From: Dirofilaria immitis
Taxonomy: Eukaryota > Nematoda > Chromadorea > Rhabditida > Onchocercidae
DNA: 64,000 nucleotides
NCBI GenBank assembly: GCA_024305405.1
Contig: JAKNDB010000068.1
Span: 766,501 to 830,500, forward strand
Reading direction: 5' to 3'
Shown here: one piece after another, positions 24,700 through 37,055 of the stretch
How the letters are laid out: each line of letters begins with the position of its first letter
How positions within the stretch are numbered: position 1 is the first letter of the stretch
Program-made: the position numbers and the translations under genes
The notes under the pieces: generated by a model
What the model saw: the letters and a program-made list of their open reading frames with translations, nothing else
What the model was told of the DNA's origin: nothing
Databases searched by the model: none

Positions 24700-25640
24700 A
24701 GGGTAAATTCCTCTTCTCAGTTCTTTGGATTTTTAAATTATTTTCTTTCACTCACATAGACTAAACTCAAACCTAGTTCCTTAAATCTTTATTACTTAAT
24801 TGGAAGACGAATCTCAAGGTTAGGTAATTAAATTAAATATTTAATACACATCTCTGTTTTTCCATAAAAAAAGCAATGTGGTAAAGAATTCAATCATTGT
24901 CGCCACTGAATCGGCATAATCGAATATATACAGACGAGAGACCGTTCAAATGCCATGTATGCATTAAGAATTTCAATCATCGCAGTAATCTGATCAGCAT
25001 TACCAACACATAGAGAGGCCTTGTAGCACAGAACTCAGTGGAAATTGTAATTGGACTAAGACATGAAAAAAAAAAAAACATGAGGATTAAGCTAAAATAC
25101 CTCATTGCGAAGTAATTATACGTGGAGGAGATGTTATCAACAGAGCTATATCAATAAAAAAATGATTCAATTATGCGGCAATCCGAAAGATATGAAGGCG
25201 AGAAATCGTTCGAATGCAATGTAATTGAATGGGTAAATTCTGTTTCTCAGTTTCTTGGGTTCCTTAAATTTTTTTGTTTCTTCATTCACCTGGAAGAGGA
25301 TGAACACTCAAACTTGTTTAATTAAATCTTTGTTACGATAAATTTGATAATACGACAACGAACGTAGCGATTATGGTCAATTATACAGTTTCAATGATAT
25401 CTGTCAACAGTTTCTTTCTGATCGTAACAAACTTGACATGGATACTCTTTTCTCCACAGTCCCCATTGATTTCTTCAGTTTTTGTTTCTCGCACTTTGAA
25501 AGGACCTCAAACTTGGGTAATAAAACCTTTATTACGGTAACATGATAATACATAGCGAAAAGTGACTAAATTAATCATAATTTCAAACATATCATTAAGA
25601 CAAGTTTAATGATGATAGCGCAATTCAAGAAAAAAATAAA
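24700..25640. repeat. Nested LTR-like repeats of a BEL/Pao-type element
   Basis: Related segments lie at about 24705-24800, 25225-25420 and 25455-25640, sharing a GTAAATTC/TTTCTCAGTT motif followed by ACTCAAAC and AATCTTTATTAC variants. A further copy lies at 27240-27375. On the minus strand they carry AATAAAG, consistent with a poly-A signal inside an LTR. The copies are strongly diverged, so boundaries are approximate. Confidence 0.55.
24905..25215 (+). pseudogene. C2H2 zinc-finger relic
   Basis: At 24910-25010 one frame reads LNRHNRIYTDERPFKC followed by HVCIKNFNHRSNLI: a H-x3-H-linker-C-x2-C finger whose linker (YTDERPFKC) matches the classic TGEKPFKC. After SNLI a frameshift restores QHYQH, the second histidine pair. 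Around 25180-25212 a second linker, YEGEKSFEC, is recognisable. The frames are broken and cut by LTR-like repeats, so this is a dead fragment of a multi-finger gene. Confidence 0.65.
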
Positions 25641-25859
25641 CAAGAGAATTGAAGAAAGATGCCCGTCTTGGCGAAGGTACGGAAGAACAGAACCTTTGTT
25701 AGCATGTGGAATTACAGCTCACAGACAAAGGCTTCAATTTTAGCTTACATATGTACAATAAAATACGCACGTACAACATATACACCTTTGTGTGAAACCC
25801 AACACAAAGAAAAGCATTGGATTTCTAATTTTCTAGTTTTCATCGCAATTTCAGCGATA

Positions 25860-26760
25860 TTCGGGAGGCGATAAGGACTTGGAGGCTAGGTTTTCCGATC
25901 CGGAGATCTCTAAAGGATACAGACGTCTTACAGCGCGAGTCAACCGAATGCAATTCGACATCTTCGCAATCATCGCTCGACAATGACCATCTTTTCCCTC
26001 GATCAGCTTTTCTACTTGACCAATTTTCTGGGAGTTTCTAGGCCTTCTGCTTTTAATAATACCAATTCGCCATAGACTGGCTTTCGTCGTGCATAACTGT
26101 GAGGATTTTTATGCGATCTTAGCGTCCTTTTTCTCAATTCTTTCAAATACTCGTCTTGTCATATCTTCCACAAATGTTGCAACTTTCTCTGGGTATTTTG
26201 ATGACATTTGATCAATTTCAGCTCGTTGCATTAACTTTGTACCATAGATACATTCGGTTCGTTATTCATACGTAATTTGTTCTCATATTTCGATGAATTC
26301 GCCATATCCTTATAATCAGGCCATAAAGAATCCTTTGGATATAGCATTTTCTCTCCATTTCTTTCATATTTTACAAATGGTCGTTCGTTTACCAAGAATT
26401 TAATCTCGGTTATTATCATGGTGAATTCCTTTTTCCTAGGAGATTCTTCTTTACTGTAAGGTTTTCTTTAAACTCCAGTCATTTTTCGTATGCTCATCCT
26501 TGCCATCAAGCTCCCGGGGTAATAAATTGCCACTTTAGTAGGTCTCTGTTCTTGATTGCCTTTCTCTTGAATTAACTTAGAAGCTAGAACAAAGTTATTG
26601 GCATTGTCGGACAACACAAACTCTGGACGTAATCTTCGGCTAATATATCTTCTGAACGCTTGTATAAAAGTCACAGACATGTTTTTCATAACTTCCATAT
26701 GAATGGTCTTGCGACTATGATCTATGAATAGAGCCAACCAGCGCTTCCATATTCATATGT
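25860..26760 (-). mobile_element. BEL/Pao LTR retrotransposon remnant, integrase end of pol
   Basis: Minus-strand pieces in order: 26737-26468 reads LFIDHSRKTIHMEVMKNMS, then FRRYISRRLRPEFVLSDNA and NFVLASKL, the integrase core around two catalytic aspartates (LFID and SDNA). 26419-26231 reads IITEIKFLVNERPF, the E-x-LNxRPL region. About 26080-25890 reads IGQVEKLIEGKDGHCR, then TRAVRRLYPLEIS, the C-terminal domain typical of BEL/Pao. The pieces lie in different frames with stops between them. Gag, protease, reverse transcriptase and RNase H were not found. The element is dead and internally deleted; related LTR-like repeats lie on both sides. Confidence 0.8.
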
Positions 26761-27239
26761 GATATGAATATTTCCATTTTCTGCTTTAAATACAGTCTGT
26801 GAAAAATTTGTTAGCATTTATTCGAAATATAGTTGCCTTAGTATTTCAGTATGATTTGAAGGTCTACGATGATATTATTGAATTTAAGTACAAAATTAAG
26901 AATAATTCAGATGAGCAACTCATCACTTGCAATTTGCAATATTTATGGCGTTCCAGTCTTTGATGTTCCAGTTTATGTCTGTCTTAATTTATAGTTGAAA
27001 TTACATTTCCACTTAGGAAGCTTGATTTTCCCTGAAAATTTAATTATTTTGATGCAGTCAAACAAAACAATATAATGAATTGCTTATATTTGATTATTTA
27101 AATTCTTACTCTTGCCAATTCAAATTAGCCCTGAAAGTTTCTTCGGGAACTTGCTAATATTATTGGCATGCCAAGAATGCAAAATAATGACTTGTTGATC
27201 TTCTTTAACCATGACAAAAATTGAGGGTTCTTCCTACTT

Positions 27240-27375
27240 TTCAATTGTAACACTTGAATGATTAAACCTTTATTATGATAATTTCTATAACACGTCAACA
27301 AACGTGGCAATTATAATATCAATGATACAATAAGACAATTCAAATTCTAATGACGGTATAACAAGACTCAAGAAA
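27240..27375. repeat. LTR-like repeat on the 5' side of the Pao remnant
   Basis: Shares TAAACCTTTATTATGATAA-like sequence and a trailing ACAAGACTCAAGAAAAA motif with 25515-25640. Given the minus orientation of the integrase this would be the 5' LTR. The similarity is diverged, and the ends were not resolved. Confidence 0.5.
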
Positions 27376-30144
27376 AAGCAGCGATCCAAAGATATTCAGT
27401 ATTTCCAACTGACCTCATGGAACACATTAAACATAAATGATGTGGTTGATTAGATCCCTTGCTCTATTTCTGAGGTCAATTTTGAGGTTACCACAGTTAT
27501 CGCCTTCATCTGGAGCACATCACAAGATTGGCATGGTAAGAATGAAAAATAAAAAATAACGTTGTTAATATAATTCACAATAATCTCACAACTTCAAATT
27601 ATTATATGAATCTTTGTATTTTCTTTTACCAAGGGACTTCTTCGCAATTTCAATGACAGACGTAACGAACATGATTTTCATTGTTGCAAGACGACTTTCA
27701 GAAGTGGCACCTCAAAAAGGAAAAGATTCTAAATTTATATGCAATTAAATCTTCTAACAAAGATAAATAAAATTTGATGAATCTTGAAATCGCAATTTTA
27801 AAACTCTACGAAAAAACTGATAATTCAAATTTTCAAAAATCTTAGCACCTCTGTCGGTGAAATCGTAAGGAGAGTCATAGAAACAGTAATTCCATTATTC
27901 TGCATTTAATACTGTTGGTATATTGTATGTGTGGATTTATTGCAGAATGTGAAATGTAAGCTAAAATCGCTCGCACTTTTTAAAAGAGCTCCATTTTCCA
28001 CATGCCAACAAAGACATTTATTTCTTGTAGCTGCAGAACTGCGCGGAAGAAGAGGATTCTACGCAACGTGGTCAGTTGGATGAGCACATCGGGCGTAATT
28101 TATTCGCTTGAGTTACGATATATATCGTCATTAAATTTGTCTTATTAGTATCACTGAATTTGTTTTATTGATACTGTTATCGCTGTGTGTTATGAAAAAG
28201 TCTGAGCTGCTACTATTGAAAAAAAAAAGAAAGAACTTTCAATCTTCGTCATGATTAAAAAATATCGGCGATAATCTCATCGATTTCAACATTCAAAATG
28301 ATATTGCAGATGTAGAAATGAAATAACATAAGTTTATGAAATATATGACAAATATATTGTTGATTTTTATCAATTTCTCTTTCTTTTGACCTCAACATAG
28401 AAAATTAATCATTGCAGTGTTATTTAAAAAAAAATATTCTGTGACAGTGAATTTTATTAAATTTGTAATAATGCTTATATCTGTTATATAGTTTAGAAAA
28501 TAATCTTTTTCTATTTAAATATTTATCGTTCTTTTTGTGACATACTTTTTGCTTCTATTACAATTAATATTATATCATTTCATATTAAACGAAATTTATA
28601 TTAAAAAATAGATAGTATGCATAAAATTTGCTGTTATATTTTTTTTTAGTATGATTAAATTTCGTAAAATTTAAGAAAATTGTTAAAATTTTTAAGAAAT
28701 TTACATGCAGTATCAATAAATCCTTAAATTTTAAGAAGGAACGAATAATCTCTATTGGAAAATAATAAATAAATTTTAGAAGAGTTGGAAAATGTTAGGG
28801 AAAGAGTTAGAAAAGAGATTCTCAATTAAGAATTTGTGCTATTCTTGTTTGAGAGCTGTAGTTTTACAGTTCGTCGCACGATATTCTCAATTGACAGCTG
28901 AAGTATAGTTTATGATTCAAACAATAAACAATAACACGAAACTGGTCAAAAGGGTTAGTAGTTGAACACAGAAACTATAAAATATGACCTAATTTTGAAC
29001 TTACAAATAAAAGAGAAAATAGAAACGAAACAGTGCGATAATAGGAAAATTTCCAAGTTATTTTACCTATTTATGTTATTATTAGTTTGCTGAGTTAAGA
29101 ACGAAGGATTTTCAAGATTTGTTGCAATAAGAAATGTTAATTGTATATTCATTTCAAATCATTAAAAGAAATTTTTTTGCATACAACAACGTAAAGTTAT
29201 AAATTGTTTTCAATTATCATTAGTAACTTAATAAGCGAAATTCTAGAAGTTAAGAAAATAAAATGAAAGGAAAATAGATTGAATATAAACAAGCAATTTG
29301 TGAAGTTTTTCTTCTAAATTAATTATTATCGAAGATTTTAATGGCACAGTTGCTTCTTATTTTACTTTGATCGGTATTGTTTTTTTTTCGCTTACTATTT
29401 AAATTGTTCGTTATATTATCTTATTATTGTGTATTTATGCTTCCTTGGAAGTATTTCCTTAGTATCTAAATGACTTACGACAAAATTGCTCTTTAAAATG
29501 AAACTGTCTCTTGAATAATTTGTAAAAGCTATTTGCAAAAAAGGTTTCCAAAATATTAAAAATAATTGAAGCAAATAATAAATGCAATTATAATAATTAT
29601 AAAGACTTACCTTTCAGTAATGTAAAATTAGCTAATTTATTTAAATATGCATCAATTATATTTTCAATTGGATATTATAATCTTCATCTTTAGCAATATT
29701 TGATCTCTTTCAGATATTTTGAAATTTTTCAAAATTTTTAATAATTATTAGGAAAATGTTCGAAAACTACTTAATTATATTATTTTTATTTTATATGGAT
29801 TCAGTATGGAAGACAAATTTAAGCTTAATATATACTAATTATTGTTTTTTAACTGTTTTTCTCGAATCTTCATTGTTTTTGCTTAACTGATATTCCATAA
29901 TTCTTATCATTGGTTCTCGATAGCAAAAAAACTGAATTAAATTTCTTTATTATTTGATCGTCAGTTTGATCAATTTTCGTTACTCAAAGTTGAAGCAATT
30001 GCTACTAAAATTATTATGAAAAGATTGATATGTTAAAAAATTAAGTAATACTAATAAGATGTGAAATGAGATTGAAATAATTGAATAAATTAAAATCAAA
30101 TTAAGAAGAAATAAAATAAAGAAGCTATTTTTTTGAATAGGACC
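27376..30144. other. No recognisable gene
   Basis: 27376-28140 is less AT-rich and may include further retroelement debris, but no motif was identified. 28140-30140 is plain AT-rich DNA with no supported exon. Confidence 0.5.
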
Positions 30145-30174
30145 TTAGGTTTAGGCTTCGGCTTAGGCTTAGGT
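30145..30174 (+). repeat. Interstitial telomere-like tract (TTAGGC)5, degenerate
   Basis: Five consecutive hexamers: TTAGGT, TTAGGC, TTCGGC, TTAGGC, TTAGGT. TTAGGC is the nematode telomere repeat. The tract is short, imperfect and internal, and lies about 120 bp before a Wolbachia-type insert. Confidence 0.85.
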
Positions 30175-30293
30175 TAAATGCACAATTTTTAGTAACAGTC
30201 ATTCCTTTTGCGATTTAACATTTCGTTCGTAATCGTAAAAAAAGAAGAGCGAAGATCAATTAGCGATTGCTGTGCACTGATAAAAATAGAGAT

Positions 30294-30464
30294 AATCTTA
30301 TTTTGTTCATATTTGTTTGGACTAGGGCAACAATACTTAGATATCAATATGATCAGCTAATGCGTCTTGGTTGGAAAGTGCTTCTACCAATATCAGTACT
30401 TTGGCTAATACTTATCTTAGGAATGCTATTCTTTATCGAGAATTTGCCAGGTTCAGAGTTGTAA
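30294..30464 (+). pseudogene. nuoH: Wolbachia-type nuoH (NADH dehydrogenase subunit H) C-terminal fragment
   Basis: The frame reads [20 protein letters not shown], then [18 protein letters not shown], and ends in TAA at 30462-30464. [23 protein letters not shown] is the diagnostic C-terminal motif of bacterial complex I subunit H, a membrane proton-pumping subunit. Nematode mitochondrial ND1 is much more diverged and uses another code. Only the last quarter is present, so it is non-functional. It lies between the telomere-like tract and a 23S fragment. Sequence before 30290 was not identified. Confidence 0.85.
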
Positions 30465-30700
30465 ATATGCATGCTGATCACATTATTAAAATTTCTTTGA
30501 TAAATTTTGCATTAAGGTTTCAAGACTTTTGTGCTATGACTTTTTCTGATACCAATCCTCACTACGTAGAAAGCGGGTAAACAACAGTAGAAAAAGCTAC
30601 CCAATAGAAACAAAAACTACTTGACAACCTTTACCGTCATCCTTGCCATAGTAGCAAGAGTATTTCTGATTCAAAACTTATTTTTGATCTACAAGCTCAA
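30465..30700 (+). pseudogene. Possible degraded coding fragment between nuoH and 23S pieces
   Basis: One continuous frame, apart from a TAA and a TAG, gives FALRFQDFCAMTFSDTNPHY, then KQKLLDNLYRHPCHSSKS and DSKLIFDLQAQ before a stop. Codon-like composition and position inside the bacterial mosaic suggest a broken bacterial gene. I do not recognise the family. Confidence 0.35.
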
Positions 30701-30702
30701 TG

Positions 30703-31204
30703 AGTACCGTGAGGGAAAGGTGAAAAGAACCCGTGGAGGGGAATGAAAGAGAATCTGAAATTGAGTGCTTACAAACAGTTGGAGCTCTATATTTTTGCTA
30801 CAAGAGCAATGTTGTAGTTGATTTACATCAGAGTGGCAGCGTACCTTTTTGCATAATGGGTCAACGAGTTAATCTATAGAGCAAGCTTATGCCGTTAGGT
30901 GTAGGCATAGCGAAAGCGAGTCTGAATAGGGCGTTTTTAGTTTTATGGATTAGACCCGAAACCAAGTGATCTAGTCATGCCCAGATTGAAGGTATGGTAA
31001 AACACACTGGAGGATCGAACCAGTTAATGTTGCAACATTATTGGATGAGTTGTGATTAGGGGTGAAAGGCCAATTAAACTTGGAAATAGCTGGTTTTCCG
31101 CGAAATCTATTTAGGTATAGCGTTGCATGTATGAGCACTGGATTGACTAGGGGACTTACCGTCTTACCAAATCTAACTAAACTCCGAATACCAATAATTA
31201 ATGC
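30703..31204 (+). pseudogene. Wolbachia-type 23S rRNA fragment (domain I-II)
   Basis: Hallmarks: AGTACCGTGAGGGAAAGGTG, AAAAGAACCC, TTAGACCCGAAACCAAGTGA, GGGGTGAAAGGCCAAT, AGCTGGTTTTCCGCGAAA and CTAACTAAACTCCGAATACC. It corresponds roughly to E. coli positions 455-900, a different part of the molecule from 15773-16114, so the two pieces do not overlap. An internal deletion near 31130 and scattered changes show decay. Its left edge is near CTCAATGAGTACC and its right edge near ATTAATGCCATGC. Confidence 0.92.
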
Positions 31205-31521
31205 CATGCTGATCTTCTGTGATCCTTACCACGAACTAAATACACGAGATCTGATCTGCTTCTTCTTGCTGCATCAGCAAAGGATCTCTTATTGACAGTT
31301 CTGCTTTTACTCTTTATGCTTCCACTTTCAGAAAAAGCTTCTTTGGATTCAGTTTTTTGCTTACTAACTAAGAAACTTTTCCTCTTTCCCCAGTGCATGT
31401 TCTCTGATGTTTTTGGATGAATACTTACTGGAAAATCCCCTCCTGCATCGCCAGGGGTCCCATTTGTGAAACGTTTAGTAAATGAGTTATTATCGTTGTT
31501 CTCTGTCATAAAAATCTCCAA
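31205..31521 (-). pseudogene. Unidentified ORF remnant abutting the 23S fragment
   Basis: From ATG at 31521 or 31509 a frame of about 105 codons reads NDNNSFTKRFTNGTPGDAGG, contains RKSFLVSKQKTESKEAF and runs on into antisense 23S sequence at its end, so its C-terminus is an artefact of the junction. The Lys/Ser-rich N-terminal part has no motif I recognise. It may be another piece of the bacterial mosaic or a host relic. Confidence 0.35.
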
Positions 31522-31524
31522 AGT

Positions 31525-32049
31525 TTAGATTGTAGAATCCAAATTTTTACTACACCCTATCATGCGTTAATTGTTTCTGAAATGTATCGTTTTAAATTAT
31601 TGATTGAAGAAGAGAATTGTTTCTTCATTTAAGTCATATTTATTCAATTGTCTTTGTTAAAAATTTGCAAGATTAACTAAGTTAATTATTGACATATTAA
31701 CAATCAATAAATCTTAATTCATGCTTAACTATGCAAGACTTAATATGCATAAGTTAACAATAATATGTTATCGTAATTTCGTTTTCTTCCTTTCCTTTGA
31801 TCCAATAAATTATTTACGAATGGGAATTTTTCGAAAGCTAATCAATGAAAATTTAATGCTTTAATATTAAAAAATGAGACTATTTCAATCGAATACATAA
31901 TTTTTTCGAACTCAATTAATTTATTTCTTATAAATATCATTTTTATCGATAATTTAATAATAGAAACAGTAGGACTGAAAAAAATTGAATTTATTTTTTA
32001 GAAAATGTGCAAAATTTATTGGTAATTACTAATCCGTTATTCTGATATT
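31525..32049. promoter_or_regulatory. Upstream region of the PGAP2-type gene
   Basis: About 0.5 kb of AT-rich DNA between the bacterial mosaic and the start codon at 32050. No motif can be assigned with confidence. Confidence 0.35.
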
Positions 32050-33405
32050 ATGGTTATAATTCGTCCGCTTGAACAGTCTTTATCAAATGAGCAAATTTAT
32101 GGTACACGAACTTTTCAGATTTCATTAGAACGACAAAAACGAAAAGAATACAGTAAATTTCTTTATTCATTATTTCCTTTAATTATAATACTAATTACAT
32201 TCTAATTAAATTACTACTGTAATGAAATTAAACGAATTCATGAACGAGTAATGAGAAAATAGTTCAAAAGTAATAATTTTTTTTAAACTATTTTTTTGAT
32301 AAATTATTTGTAGTAATTCAGCAGTATCATAATACTAATTGTTCATAATATTCAGATGGTAAAGATGCGGAGGATATCAACGATGATCTATCCTATCTGA
32401 ATTGCAATCTTCTGATACCATCTGTCATATTTGCAGCAATTAGTCTGACAACTATTTTGATTGGATCAATTCTAGGCCATTTTTATGATATTAAACGACG
32501 AGAAGATGGAAATATACCATCTTGGTTATTTGCATCAGGATGGTATTCGAAATACTGTACAGTAAGTTATTGGAATTGGACAGAAATTAGAAAGGAAATG
32601 AATAAATCAAATTAAAATTGATTGAAAATTTACAGAACAATTTATATTGTTATCCTATATCTTTAACAGTTAGAAAATAATATTTCATATAATATATTAA
32701 AAATATAATATAAAAAAAAAGAAACAAAATAGCGCATAAAAAAGATTGAATAATTTGAAAAAGATATTTTATAGAATTTTACAACGACGATGATACCAGA
32801 TTGGTATTTACCATCAATCCTACGATTAATTGAACTTACTGTACAAGCAAATGTATCATTTCGTATAGCGACCTGCATTCCAACTTCACTTCGATTATTT
32901 CAAAGTTATTTAAATACCACTGTTAATGCACGTTTTTGCCCTGATACGAAAGAATGGTTATGGTATCGTTGGTGTAATTCTATCGTTCCAATTTTACTTT
33001 TATTTGAAATTTCCTTTTGTACCCTCTTTTCTATCAATACCATTCGTCAAGATTATCAAAGTAAGCTTTTTCTCTCTAAAAAAAAAAAAAAAAAAATTCA
33101 ATGAAAAGAATTAATATTTTAATGGAAATTTCACACATTGAATTATCTGTTAATTTAATTAATAAAAAATAAAAAAAGAACGTTAAGGTATATATATATA
33201 TACATATATATAGGTTTCGAAATTAATTTTAGATATATATTTCAAATTTTAAAATATTTCAAAAAATTTTCCAAATTTTAGCGCTATACAAGATATCATT
33301 TAATTTATTTATAATTACTGCTCTATTGCATATGATCACATGTACAGCAACAACAGTTTATCGATGTAATCGAAAATTTGAGGTAATATATATTTTTGTA
33401 CACGC

Positions 33406-33449
<44 letters not shown>

Positions 33450-34854
33450 TATCCAAAAATTTAATGATTTCTCTTTTTGAAATTTCCGATTTACATGCGT
33501 TGTTGTTATACATTTCAATTTTCCTTAAAAATAAATTGAATTTTGATAACAAAAAAGCGGCAAATTAAGGAGGCCATATATGATAATTAGTTTTAAGATG
33601 TTTGCAATTGAAATGATTATGTTTTTATCAATTGTAATGTTTATTCTAACAAAATATATGCATATTAAAATGAAAAATATTGCGTTGTATCTAAGGATGA
33701 TTAAACAATTTCATTTTTTTTTTTTTTTGGTTGTTTTTGTTCAAATTCGAAACAACCAAACTTTGTTTAATTTTATCATTATCATTTGATTGCTGGTGAT
33801 ATAACGTCTAAATGCAAAATCGTGTTTTTAGACGATTGATAAGATATCGATGATAATCAAATTATTATGTTTGATTGCATTTGGTATAATATCTCCACAT
33901 GTGGCTGTTTTTCATAATGCATTTATCAATTCTCCTGCTTGTCACTACTACGGTTAGATTAATCTTAATTAAATTAATAGCTAACTTATGAAATATTAGA
34001 TAAATGATTATAAAATATTGACTCCAACTTTCAAATTTATGAGCAATAAATGATATGAAATTAGTGAGAAAATAATTAACAACGAAATTATTTATCAAAT
34101 TATCGATTAAAGAAATATTAAAATTTATTCTATCGGAATATTTGTGAAATATCAATAAATTCTTTTAGTTAATTTTTTTTTTTGAAAGCACATCAATGAA
34201 TATACTCACTAAAGAGATTTGAAACAAAATGTGACTAATTTTATCAGTTGTTATATTAAATACATAAACTTACATAAGCGTTATATTAAGTAAAGTAGCA
34301 AATGACTGATGCTAAACTTCTACATGAAATTTTAAATTTCAAGATTAAAACGAAATTGCGATAAAAATTGATAAAATAAAAGTTGTTAAAATAAATGATA
34401 ATCCTTTGTTTTATTTACTTACATTACTACATACATTATCAGTGCCACTTTATCAAGCATTGTTCGAATACATCCTGATCATTTCTAATGCATTATTTCA
34501 TCTAACAACAATCACCGATACACGTAATATAAGGTTTCTATGTTTCTATGTCTTTTTTTTTTTTTTTTAAAAAATAAGTTGCAATCTCACAATTTGATTT
34601 TAAACATTTTAACGATAAAATTTTATTAAATAATTAATTTTAGATAGAAATAATTATGTTTAAATTGTTTGCTACTATCTCGTGCTTCTTATTTTTTTTT
34701 TTTAATTTTCAGTTTTCTTATCTACCCACGTACGTGTTCTGGTGAATGCGAACCAATGAATCCCGAAAATTTTCAAAAAGGTGGTAAATTCGAATACTGC
34801 CGTTCACAATATCATATAAATAAAAAACGTTCAATAGATCATATGCCAAAATGA
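32050..34854 (+). CDS. PGAP2/Frag1-type multi-pass membrane protein
   Basis: Seven exons: 32050-32152, 32356-32561, 32775-33060, 33282-33382, 33832-33952, 34443-34533, 34713-34854. All introns are GT-AG and all phases agree, giving 1050 nt and 349 residues. The call rests on YCTNFTTTMIPDWYLPSI (family pattern HC-x-N-x-LPSIS), a HMITCTATTVYR helix and LFEYILIISNALFHLTT (human PGAP2 has a closely similar EYLVV-SN-AFH motif). About five to six membrane helices are visible. PGAP2 proteins act in the Golgi or ER membrane on GPI-anchor lipid remodelling; the wider Frag1/DRAM/Sfk1 family includes other roles, so the exact function is inferred. The C-terminal tail is hydrophilic, with several cysteines. 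No frameshift is present. Confidence 0.8.
33406..33447. repeat. (AAT)14 microsatellite in an intron
   Basis: Fourteen uninterrupted AAT units in the fourth intron of the PGAP2-type gene. The short frames seen here on both strands are translations of this repeat. Confidence 0.95.
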
Positions 34855-36785
34855 GAAGAAATTGTATTTTGATATTTTATTTAAACTCATTATTTCCAAG
34901 AATTATCATTTCGTTCGATAAAAATATGTATTGCTTAGAAAAAATTCAAATTGAATCAGAAAGTTCTCGATGAAAATATTCAGAAGTACTCTTAGATAAG
35001 TGACTAATATGTATATTATCATTGTGTGGTAATTTGATTTAATTAATTTCCTAAAATGGCAACTTTTGTCAGTTGTGATAAGCGTATTTAAAGTATATTA
35101 CTAATCAGCATCATTTCACAAAAAGTTTAATTATATTTTATTTTTTCATACAATATATGTTAAACGTGGTATGCGTATAAATTTAGCTTGATATGCAATT
35201 ATTATCTGTTAACTTAAAAATAATATAATAGTGATACATGATAATCAATAAATTCATCATATTATAATTGAGTGCAAAAACACTTCAGCTTTATTTTATT
35301 TGAACATATTTGTTAAAAAAAAAAAAATATATCAAAATTACTTTATTCTTTTTAAATTGAAAAACTTTAAAAACATTTTAAATAATCATGTTAATAATTT
35401 ACTTGATAGCATTTTTGAAATATTACCTATTCCTTATCTCCGATATAATTCAATGATATTAGTTTAAATTAAATGCGGTAAAATTGTAAGATTTGATTAT
35501 ATAAAATGAAGAATGATATGAAGAAAACCACAAAAAAAACCATAAATCAACAAGTGACAACGAATATTTTGAAAATTTTTAAAATTCTCAACAAATTTTA
35601 ACTACCATTATCTATTATTAAATATGCAAAAAAATGATATCATCTTAATTAGCATATTCAACTACCAATACCAATTATCATTCATTTTTTTCTATCTTTT
35701 TTATCACAAATAATTTTTCTAAATTTTATGAATTTGTTATAAGCAAGAATTAGTTGTAATAATATCATTTAAAATAATTTTAATAAAAATTATTCTTTAT
35801 AACTGATTATTTTATTAATTTTTTTTTTTGTTTTGGAAATATTTGCAGGAAGTTTTTATGATTTTGAAATTTTCGACTTAAACTTTTTGATTTTTTCCGG
35901 CAATTCTAAGCATTTGATCAAATTTCTTCTTACAGATAGCTTATTGAATTTTAAAATTAATAAGTTAGAATTACGTTTAAACGCATATTATGTAAGATAC
36001 GATAATATTTTATTTGTTTAAAAATCGAATGAAATAAATAAATCGATGAAACGAAATAAAAAATTAAATTTCCAAAGCGAAGAAACTTTTTAGTAAAATT
36101 TTATTCCATTCGTTTTTCTTTTTTTTACCAAATTATCTATGAAGATGTGAAAATCAGATTGATTAGCAAAATATTATTGACATAAATGTTTAATTGTTGA
36201 CATATTTGAGGGAGAGAATTTCTCGTATGCATCGATTGTTTTTCATCTAAAAAAACATAAGCACTTAAAAATTAAAACTTTTTCTTAATAATTTTATTTC
36301 AAATTCGACACTATTAACATGTTAAATTTAGTCTAGAAAATCTTAAAATCAATAAAAGAAAAATTTATAACTATCATCATAAAAATAATTCATTAATTTG
36401 TTTTCCAAAATAATTATTACTTATCATTTTTTTCTCTTAAAAATCAATGGAATATTTTTTACATGATAATATAAAACTTTATTATTTAATTGATAAAAAT
36501 TATATCACTTTACCCTGTCTATCGATGTAATATGTTGATTAACAGTTATCGTAAATTTTAATAGAATTAATTACAAAACGACATCAACAATATTTATTAA
36601 ATTATAATTGAATTTTATTTCGAAAAAGGAAACGAACCTCTATGCGTGACAAGGAAATAATAACAAATAGCGAAAAAAAATAACAGCATTCATTCAAAAT
36701 ATGAAATTTCAAAAATTCGAGTAAAAAATTGAATTAAAAATTGTTGGCAAGTTTTTTGAGAAAACAAATTTAAAAATTTCATTTC
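34855..36785. other. No recognisable gene
   Basis: AT-rich intergenic DNA downstream of the PGAP2-type gene. The frame at 35833-36021 shows no motif. Confidence 0.5.
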
Positions 36786-36840
36786 ATTTAATTCCTTTCA
36801 GTCTCTGTTTTTCCATTTCAGTACCTGTCGTTGTGATATT
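36786..36840 (+). repeat. 55-bp extra copy of an orai splice-acceptor region
   Basis: Matches 37022-37076, that is the double TTTCAG acceptor and the first bases (TACCTGTCGTTGTGATATT) of the last orai exon. It ends abruptly at 36840, where the inverted-arm sequence CTTTCTTATCCAAAG begins. Its presence marks a jump-back junction at the edge of the duplication. Confidence 0.85.
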
Positions 36841-37055
36841 CTTTCTTATCCAAAGATTGGTTATCAAGCAAAAAAACAATTAAGAAATAAAATTGAACAT
36901 TCAGTAGAGAAATAAATTGCAAACCATGATTCTATTTAAAAATTTGCATACTTAAATCTTTTAAACTTTCATAGCTTATTGAAATATCTAGTTTGTTTAT
37001 TTTTGCCATGTAATTTCTTCATTTTAATTCCTTTCAGTCTCTGTTTCCATTTCAG

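Noticed and set aside
15773..31204. Bacterial contig contamination as the source of the 23S, petB, nuoH and permease pieces
   Set aside because: Each piece is a truncated fragment flanked on both sides by AT-rich nematode DNA, most show decay, and none is in bacterial gene order; insertion is more likely, though read-level proof is not available here.
33326..33568. Poly-isoleucine/leucine ORFs on both strands
   Set aside because: Translations of the (AAT)14 microsatellite within an intron.
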